Below are positions 6,409 through 10,667 of a stretch of DNA of 10,667 nucleotides, in pieces. How positions within the stretch are numbered: position 1 is the first letter of the stretch; each line of letters begins with the position of its first letter. A program made the position numbers and the translations under genes. The DNA is from Gemmatimonadota bacterium (GTDB lineage: Bacteria; Gemmatimonadota; Gemmatimonadetes; Gemmatimonadales; GWC2-71-9), in the NCBI GenBank assembly GCA_004357415.1, contig SMVY01000113.1, positions 1 to 10,667 of the forward strand, written 5' to 3'. The notes beneath the pieces were generated by a model. That model did not search any database. It saw nothing but the letters and a program-made list of their open reading frames with translations, and was not told the origin of the DNA.

Positions 6409-7429
6409 GGACCCGTCCCGCTTCGATTTTTACCTCGAACGTCTTGATCGGCACCCGGGCCGGTCCGCCACACGGTCGCCCGCTCTCGAGATCGAACCGC
6501 CCCTCGTGCCACGGGCACTGCAGCGTGCATCCATCGGCCAGGACGGTCCCTTCACTCAGTGACGCACGGCCGTGGGTACAACTATCGGCCACGGCGAACA
6601 CCCGCTCCCCGACCTTGAACAGCGCAATTGCCTCCCGGCCGCAGTAGACGCGCAGCCCACCGGAGCCGTCCAGATCACCAACGCCGGCCACGTCCGTGAA
6701 GCCGGCTTGGTCTACCACCTCGGCGAGGGTGGCGGCCGAGCGTCCGCCCATGGCGTCGAGCGCCTGCCACAGGGACATCTGCAGACAGGTGAATATCGGA
6801 ACGTCCCGCTGCGTGTAAGCCGAGGCCTTGGTCTCTCGCAGTTCCATGACCAGATCGAGAAAATCGCCGGGATCATCGGATTCGAACGCGAGCACGAACT
6901 CTTGATCGTCCAGCCCGTAGGAGTAGATCGTGTTCAATCGCACATCCGGGTGCGCCCGGCCGATGGTGACGTGCTCCTGCATCATCGCCTGGCGCTCTTC
7001 GTGTGGTAGGGCGTACCAGGCCCGGGTCTTCACGAACGGGTAGACGAACAGGAATCGTGAGTCCTGTGGCTTCACCACGATGCTGTCTGCCTCGCCGGCC
7101 CGGTCGGGAAACTGGTATATGGATTTCCGTGTCATCCCCACATAACTGTGGGGAATGGACAGATAACCGGCGAGGTCGGTGGAGAACACCGCCGTCTGCA
7201 CCTCCTGGAACACCTCCAGGTCATCGCTGACCTGCCACAGGAGCAGATCGGCATCGCCCCGGGTGCCCGACAGGCTATAGGTACGCAGGAGCAACTTGGC
7301 GCGAAAACTCAGTAGCGTCGTGGCGAACTGTACTTTCTGACGGGCTTGCTCGTCCGCTTCGAGCCTGCGCCACGCGGACTCGAGCTTGAGAAACAGAAAA
7401 CGCACATACTGTCTTGCTGTGCCTGTCAT
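6395..7429 (-). CDS. hemQ: HemQ/ChdC-type coproheme decarboxylase fused to a C-terminal Rieske [2Fe-2S] domain (344 aa)
   Basis: Residues about 5-222 form a chlorite-dismutase-superfamily domain. Tyr130 in YPFVKTRAWY matches the catalytic tyrosine motif (YPM-x-K) of coproheme decarboxylases. His153 in MMQEHVTIGR matches the proximal haem ligand. The distal position 12-13 residues later reads Leu-Asn rather than the Arg of true chlorite dismutases, so haem synthesis is the better call. Residues about 247-344 are a Rieske-type ferredoxin with Cys284-x-His286 (CTHG) and Cys305-x2-His308 (CPWHEGRFD). HemQ decarboxylates coproheme III to haem b using peroxide; the Rieske tail is not part of characterised HemQ proteins and may supply or remove electrons. 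The ATG at 7429 has GTGAGG 4 nt upstream. It heads the leftward operon and overlaps hemH by 14 nt. Confidence 0.9.
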   Translation of the reverse strand: MTGTARQYVRFLFLKLESAWRRLEADEQARQKVQFATTLLSFRAKLLLRTYSLSGTRGDADLLLWQVSDDLEVFQEVQTAVFSTDLAGYLSIPHSYVGMTRKSIYQFPDRAGEADSIVVKPQDSRFLFVYPFVKTRAWYALPHEERQAMMQEHVTIGRAHPDVRLNTIYSYGLDDQEFVLAFESDDPGDFLDLVMELRETKASAYTQRDVPIFTCLQMSLWQALDAMGGRSAATLAEVVDQAGFTDVAGVGDLDGSGGLRVYCGREAIALFKVGERVFAVADSCTHGRASLSEGTVLADGCTLQCPWHEGRFDLESGRPCGGPARVPIKTFEVKIEAGRVLVRS

Positions 7430-7540
7430 TGCGCCTCACGGGTTGGCGGTGGCATGATAGCTCGGGTCCATTCCCTGCCGTCGAGACGAGACCGCCGGGC
7501 CACGACTACCCGCGGCGCCCGGAAACCGAACTTGGTATCG
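7430..7540. promoter_or_regulatory. Divergent intergenic region between hemQ and the HmuY-like gene
   Basis: This 111 bp gap must hold start signals for both directions. Leftward toward hemQ, TATCAT (7459-7454) is a good -10 match, but the only -35-like element, TCGACG (7484-7479), sits at a long 19-nt spacing. Rightward, I see only weak matches such as TTGCGC followed at 18 nt by CATGAT. No clear operator palindrome is visible. The assignment rests mainly on gene orientation. Confidence 0.4.
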
Positions 7541-8119
7541 ATGAACCAACGCCCAATCCTGCCCACCATCCCCATCCCCCTGGTGATTGGTTGTGTCCTG
7601 TTCGTCGGTGTCCTTGGCTACGTGGTTGGCACGTCGCTCAGCCGCCGGGAGATCGCGACCTTTCTGCTCCATCCTCCCCGGCTTGGTGGCCTGACCCTGC
7701 CCGGGCTGCCGGATACCGTGACCATCGATACGGCAGATCCTGACTTGTGGCAGTACGTCGATCTCGATTACGGCCGGTCTCTCATCCCTCCCGACACGGC
7801 GGGCTGGGACCTGGCCTTCCGACGTTACCAGATTCGGGCTCGTGGTGCCATGTCCGCCACCGGCTCGGCGCCGTTCGACTCGGCTGGTGAGCCAGAGACC
7901 GTTGTGGACTCCAACGGCGCTGTGACGATCGGCAAGTGGTATCGCTACGGCATGGCGTCACACTTGCTCGAACCCAAGGGACTGGTGTATTTCATTCGTA
8001 CGGACGAGCAGCGTATCGCCAAACTCGAAATCCTGAGCTACTATTGCCCAGGTCCTATCCCGGGATGTTTGACGTTCCGTTATGCGCCTGCGACCGGACC
8101 AGTATCTCGATCCGAGTGA
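7541..8119 (+). CDS. Membrane-anchored HmuY-like protein (192 aa)
   Basis: A single transmembrane anchor lies at about 12-31 (IPLVIGCVLFVGVLGYVVG) after a short N-terminus, and the rest would face the periplasm. The soluble part resembles the HmuY family (haem-binding beta proteins): GWDLAFRRYQIRARG at 88-102, GKWYRYGMASHLLEP at 131-145, VYFIRT at 149-154, and KLEILSYYCPGPIPGCLTFRY at 161-181 with Cys169 and Cys176. In characterised HmuY, two histidines bind haem; here His141 is a candidate but no second ligand is obvious. I chose the ATG at 7541 because the anchor follows at once; in-frame starts further upstream add only an Arg-rich, non-coding-looking leader. The Shine-Dalgarno is weak. 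No lipobox is present, unlike secreted HmuY lipoproteins. hemA starts 7 nt after its stop, so the two are co-transcribed. A role in haem binding or sensing is inference. Confidence 0.78.
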   Translation: MNQRPILPTIPIPLVIGCVLFVGVLGYVVGTSLSRREIATFLLHPPRLGGLTLPGLPDTVTIDTADPDLWQYVDLDYGRSLIPPDTAGWDLAFRRYQIRARGAMSATGSAPFDSAGEPETVVDSNGAVTIGKWYRYGMASHLLEPKGLVYFIRTDEQRIAKLEILSYYCPGPIPGCLTFRYAPATGPVSRSE

Positions 8120-8126
8120 CATCATC

Positions 8127-9449
8127 ATGGCCGTTCACTGCCTGAGCATCAGTCATCACCACACCCCTCTCTCCCAGCGGGAGCGACTGGCGTTCTCGCA
8201 CGACCAGCTCGTCAACGCATTGGAGGTGGGCGCCACTCGACGACGTCCGGGTAACGGAAACCTGCAGGAAATAGCCATCTTGTCCACCTGCAACCGAACC
8301 GAATTGTACCTGACCGCTGAGTCGCCCGCGGTGGCGGCGGCCGCGGGACGTGGGTTTCTGGCCGAATCACTCGGGGTGGACCGCGACATCATCCGCCGCT
8401 ACGAGGTGCAGACCGATGGCGACGGGGCCGTGCGCCACCTGGCGCGAGTCGCCGCGGGGTTGGAGTCGATGGTCATCGGAGAATCGGAGATCCTGGGGCA
8501 GGTATCGGAAGCCATACGACTCGCTGCCGGGGCCGGGGCGAGCGGTGCGGTCCTCGATCGTGTGTTCCGGACGGCGCTGCGAGCGGGCAAGCGCGCCCGC
8601 ACCGAGACCGCCATCGGCAAACACCCCGCCAGCGTCGGATCCGTCTGGGTCAACCTTGCGTGCGAGACGCTTGGTGCTCTCACAGGACAGCGGGCCACGG
8701 TAGTAGGCGCCGGGCGCATGGCCCGGAAAGCGATCACCGTCCTGCGATCGCGCGACGCCGGGGCCATTACCGTCGTCAGCCGCCGGCCGGAACAGGGCCA
8801 ACGACTGGTGGCAGGTAACGAGCGGAGCGTGGGATTCGAGGCCCTCGAGGATGTGCTGGCGGATTCGGATATCGTCATCTGCGCGACGAGTGCCTCACAG
8901 CCGCTCATCACTCCCCAGGTGGTTGCGGCCGTTCGCCATGAGCCGCGGACCCCCCTCGTCATCGTCGACCTCGGCATTCCCCGCAACGTGCATCCCGATG
9001 TCCGCACCATTGCCGCGATCCACCTCATCGACATGGACGATATTCAACGCAGCTTGGAGAACTCCGTCGATCATCGGCGCGGAGAGATTCCCGCGGTGGA
9101 GGCGATCGTCGAGGACGAGACGCGCCGCTACCGTGCCGAGGGTCATGGCAACGGTGTGCTTCCGGTCCTGGATGCGATCCGGCGGAAGGCGGAAGGTGCG
9201 CGGCGAAGTGAGATGGCCAAGTTCACTGCCAGATTGCCGCATGTTCCCGCGGAACTCCGGGAAGAGATCGAGGCCCTGTCCCGATCCCTGGTGAACACCA
9301 TTCTGGCAGCCCCGTCTCAGCGCCTGCGGACGGAGGCCGCCAATGGCCGGGCCGACGAGTATGCTCGCATTACCAGTGAGCTTTTTGGGATTGCGGTGCC
9401 GAAACCGCCGGATGAGGTCGATACCAGCCGGCCGCCGTCCGTTCCCTAA
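8127..9449 (+). CDS. hemA: Glutamyl-tRNA reductase (440 aa)
   Basis: This NADPH-dependent enzyme reduces glutamyl-tRNA(Glu) to glutamate-1-semialdehyde, the first committed step of C5-pathway tetrapyrrole synthesis. The N-terminal catalytic domain has ILSTCNRTELY at 51-61 with the nucleophile Cys55, and the hallmark GLESMVIGESEILGQV at 111-126. The NADPH domain has TVVGAGRMARKA at 191-202 and VIVDLGIPRNVHP at 278-290. A helical dimerisation domain occupies about 330-422. The ATG at 8127 is chosen because MAVHCLSISHHHTPLSQRE aligns with the family N-terminus; an in-frame start at 8082 would overlap the upstream gene. The weak GAGTGA before it lies in the end of the HmuY-like gene, suggesting coupling. 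Its TAA overlaps the hemE stop on the other strand. Partner genes hemL, hemB and hemC are not in this window. Confidence 0.97.
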   Translation: MAVHCLSISHHHTPLSQRERLAFSHDQLVNALEVGATRRRPGNGNLQEIAILSTCNRTELYLTAESPAVAAAAGRGFLAESLGVDRDIIRRYEVQTDGDGAVRHLARVAAGLESMVIGESEILGQVSEAIRLAAGAGASGAVLDRVFRTALRAGKRARTETAIGKHPASVGSVWVNLACETLGALTGQRATVVGAGRMARKAITVLRSRDAGAITVVSRRPEQGQRLVAGNERSVGFEALEDVLADSDIVICATSASQPLITPQVVAAVRHEPRTPLVIVDLGIPRNVHPDVRTIAAIHLIDMDDIQRSLENSVDHRRGEIPAVEAIVEDETRRYRAEGHGNGVLPVLDAIRRKAEGARRSEMAKFTARLPHVPAELREEIEALSRSLVNTILAAPSQRLRTEAANGRADEYARITSELFGIAVPKPPDEVDTSRPPSVP

Positions 9450-10477
9450 TTCCCACCCACCGCTTTCACCGCATCGACAAACGCCCGCGCGTGTTCGACC
9501 GGAACGTCGGGCAGAATCCCATGCCCCAGGTTGGCTATATAGCCCCTGGAGCCGAAGGCCTCGAGCATGGTACGCACCCGGGATTCGATTACCGGCACCG
9601 GAGCGTAAAGCCATGAGGGATCGAAGTTTCCCTGCAGTGCCACATTCTCGCCGTCGAGTCGCCTCCGGGCACTGGCGGCCTCCGTGTGCCAGTCGATACC
9701 GATGACGTCAGCGCCGGTATCGCGAGCCAGCTCCTCGAGGGCCCACCCAGCCCCCAGCGCAAACACTATGACCGGAGCGCCGGCGGTGGCCGCTATTCGT
9801 ACGCTCTTGGCCAAGTACGGCAGCCCGAACGTCCGGTAGTCCGACGGACTCAACACCCCAGCCCAGGAATCGAATATCTGCACCACCTCCGCACCGGCTT
9901 CGACCTGTGCCTTGAGCAACGCCCCGACGCCGGTCGCCAACCGGTCCAACAGCGCGTGGGCCCACTCCGGGGACTGCATCAGCGCCCGCTTGGCGTGGGT
10001 AAATTGTTTGGAGCCGCCGCCTTCGATCATATAGCTCGCGAGAGTCCATGGCGCCCCGGCGAACCCCACGACGGGGACTTCGTGGGCCAGGATCTCGCGA
10101 GACCGCTGAATGGCCTCCAGCACGAAGCCCAGATCGCGTACCGGGTCGGGGTCCCGCAGCCGCTCGAGTGGGGCCTCGTCACGCAGAGGCTCCCGGAATC
10201 TCGGACCCACCCCGTCCTCGAACACCAGCTCCATCCCCATCGCCTGGGGAAGGATCAGGATATCGCTGAACACGATGGCGGCGTCGACACCCAGGCGGCG
10301 CACCGGCTGCACCGTCACCTCGGCGGCGAGCTCGGGGGTGGTGACCATTTCGAGGAACTGGTGTCGGGCACGGATGGCGCGGTACTCGGGGAGGTAGCGC
10401 CCGGCCTGGCGCATCAGCCACACGGGAGGGCGCGGGACGACTTCTCGCCGGCAAGCCCGGAGCAGCAGGTCATTCAT
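9446..10477 (-). CDS. hemE: Uroporphyrinogen III decarboxylase (343 aa)
   Basis: It removes four carboxyl groups from uroporphyrinogen III to give coproporphyrinogen III, the branch point feeding the CPD route. Signatures are WLMRQAGRYLPEYR at 20-33 (both family arginines), FSDIL at 70-74 with the catalytic Asp72, GFAGAPWTLASYMIEGG at 138-154 with Tyr149, DSWAG at 203-207, and NLGHGI at 316-321 with His319. The length is normal for the family. The ATG at 10477 begins MNDLLLRACR and has AGGTGG (10489-10484) exactly 6 nt upstream; a start at 10498 would add seven residues read from inside hemD. It overlaps the hemD end by 8 nt. Its 3' end overlaps that of the convergent hemA by 4 nt. Confidence 0.97.
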   Translation of the reverse strand: MNDLLLRACRREVVPRPPVWLMRQAGRYLPEYRAIRARHQFLEMVTTPELAAEVTVQPVRRLGVDAAIVFSDILILPQAMGMELVFEDGVGPRFREPLRDEAPLERLRDPDPVRDLGFVLEAIQRSREILAHEVPVVGFAGAPWTLASYMIEGGGSKQFTHAKRALMQSPEWAHALLDRLATGVGALLKAQVEAGAEVVQIFDSWAGVLSPSDYRTFGLPYLAKSVRIAATAGAPVIVFALGAGWALEELARDTGADVIGIDWHTEAASARRRLDGENVALQGNFDPSWLYAPVPVIESRVRTMLEAFGSRGYIANLGHGILPDVPVEHARAFVDAVKAVGGN

Positions 10478-10667
10478 CGATCGCCACCTGCACGGCATCG
10501 GCTACCCACGGAGTCGACGGCTCGTCGGCCACCGCAGACGGGGCCCAGCCGCTCTCCCGGGCCGCATCTCCCGTGGTCGGTCCCACCGCCACCAAGTGTA
10601 CCGCGGACTCCGGAGGCCGCACTCGGGCGAGCAACGCGGCCACTCGGGGGCTGCCTACCACGACCAC
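10470..10667 (-). CDS. hemD: Uroporphyrinogen III synthase, C-terminal fragment (runs off right edge)
   Basis: Only the last 65 residues are inside the window. They contain a strand-turn VVVVGSPRVAALLA and the conserved HLVAVGPTTGDAARESGW, matching the VAIGPTTA-type motif of HemD that contacts the product. The rest (about TPWVADAV) matches the usual C-terminal helix. HemD closes hydroxymethylbilane with inversion of ring D. The reading frame is open to the edge, so the true start lies outside. The stop TGA overlaps the first 8 nt of hemE, so the two are translated together. A hemC gene commonly precedes hemD, but it is not visible here. Confidence 0.85.
   Translation of the reverse strand: MVVVGSPRVAALLARVRPPESAVHLVAVGPTTGDAARESGWAPSAVADEPSTPWVADAVQVAIDE

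Noticed and set aside
6395..7429. Chlorite dismutase of a (per)chlorate reducer or nitrite oxidiser
   Set aside because: The distal Arg expected about 13 residues after the proximal His153 is absent, the HemQ tyrosine motif is present, and the gene lies with hemH and hemG/Y.
8082..8126. Upstream in-frame start for hemA
   Set aside because: It would overlap the HmuY-like gene and adds residues before the conserved family N-terminus at 8127.
1..10667. CRISPR array, tRNA, rRNA, insertion sequence or attachment site
   Set aside because: I saw no regularly spaced repeats, cloverleaf, transposase or terminal inverted repeats on either strand.

Overview
This GC-rich window carries densely packed bacterial genes built around haem biosynthesis. 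Nearly all of it is coding. Neighbouring genes overlap by a few bases, and GTG and TTG starts are common. The set includes hemA, hemE, the 3' end of hemD, a ferrochelatase (hemH), a short HemG/HemY-type oxidase and a coproheme-decarboxylase-type (HemQ/ChdC) protein with a Rieske tail. HemY, HemH and HemQ together are the hallmark of the coproporphyrin-dependent (CPD) route, and no hemF or hemN is seen here. The organism cannot be fixed from the sequence alone. A HmuY-like protein, PCP_red-domain proteins and HemQ at this GC content would suit an uncultivated lineage such as Nitrospirota, Gemmatimonadota or Methylomirabilota; that is a low-confidence inference.

Layout. (1) 1-225, minus: N-terminal part of a radical SAM protein that runs off the left edge. 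(2) 264-2240, minus: a large fusion of two universal stress protein domains with two PCP_red-like segments. (3) 2241-2440: 200 bp intergenic region with a good sigma70-type promoter reading left into gene 2. (4) 2441-7429, minus: a tight run of seven genes transcribed leftward in the order hemQ-Rieske, hemH, hemG/Y, small membrane protein, Mrp-type ATPase, zinc-ribbon PCP_red protein, ferredoxin. Four of its six junctions are 4-nt GTGA overlaps. (5) 7430-7540: divergent intergenic region. (6) 7541-9449, plus: a membrane-anchored HmuY-like protein followed 7 nt later by hemA. (7) 9446-10667, minus: hemD (partial) and hemE, with hemE meeting hemA tail to tail so that the stop codons overlap.

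How the genes may work together. HemA commits glutamyl-tRNA to tetrapyrrole synthesis. HemD closes uroporphyrinogen III and HemE makes coproporphyrinogen III. The HemG/Y-type protein, HemH and HemQ would then oxidise it, insert iron and decarboxylate to haem b. Co-transcribed with these last steps is a less understood module: Mrp (Fe-S carrier family), a zinc-ribbon PCP_red protein, a ferredoxin with only three clear cluster cysteines, and a small membrane protein. A second PCP_red-containing protein (the USP fusion) and a radical SAM enzyme follow. PCP_red is named after the light-independent protochlorophyllide reductase, but no chlorophyll gene is visible. This Fe-S/PCP_red module is the most likely undescribed biology in the window.
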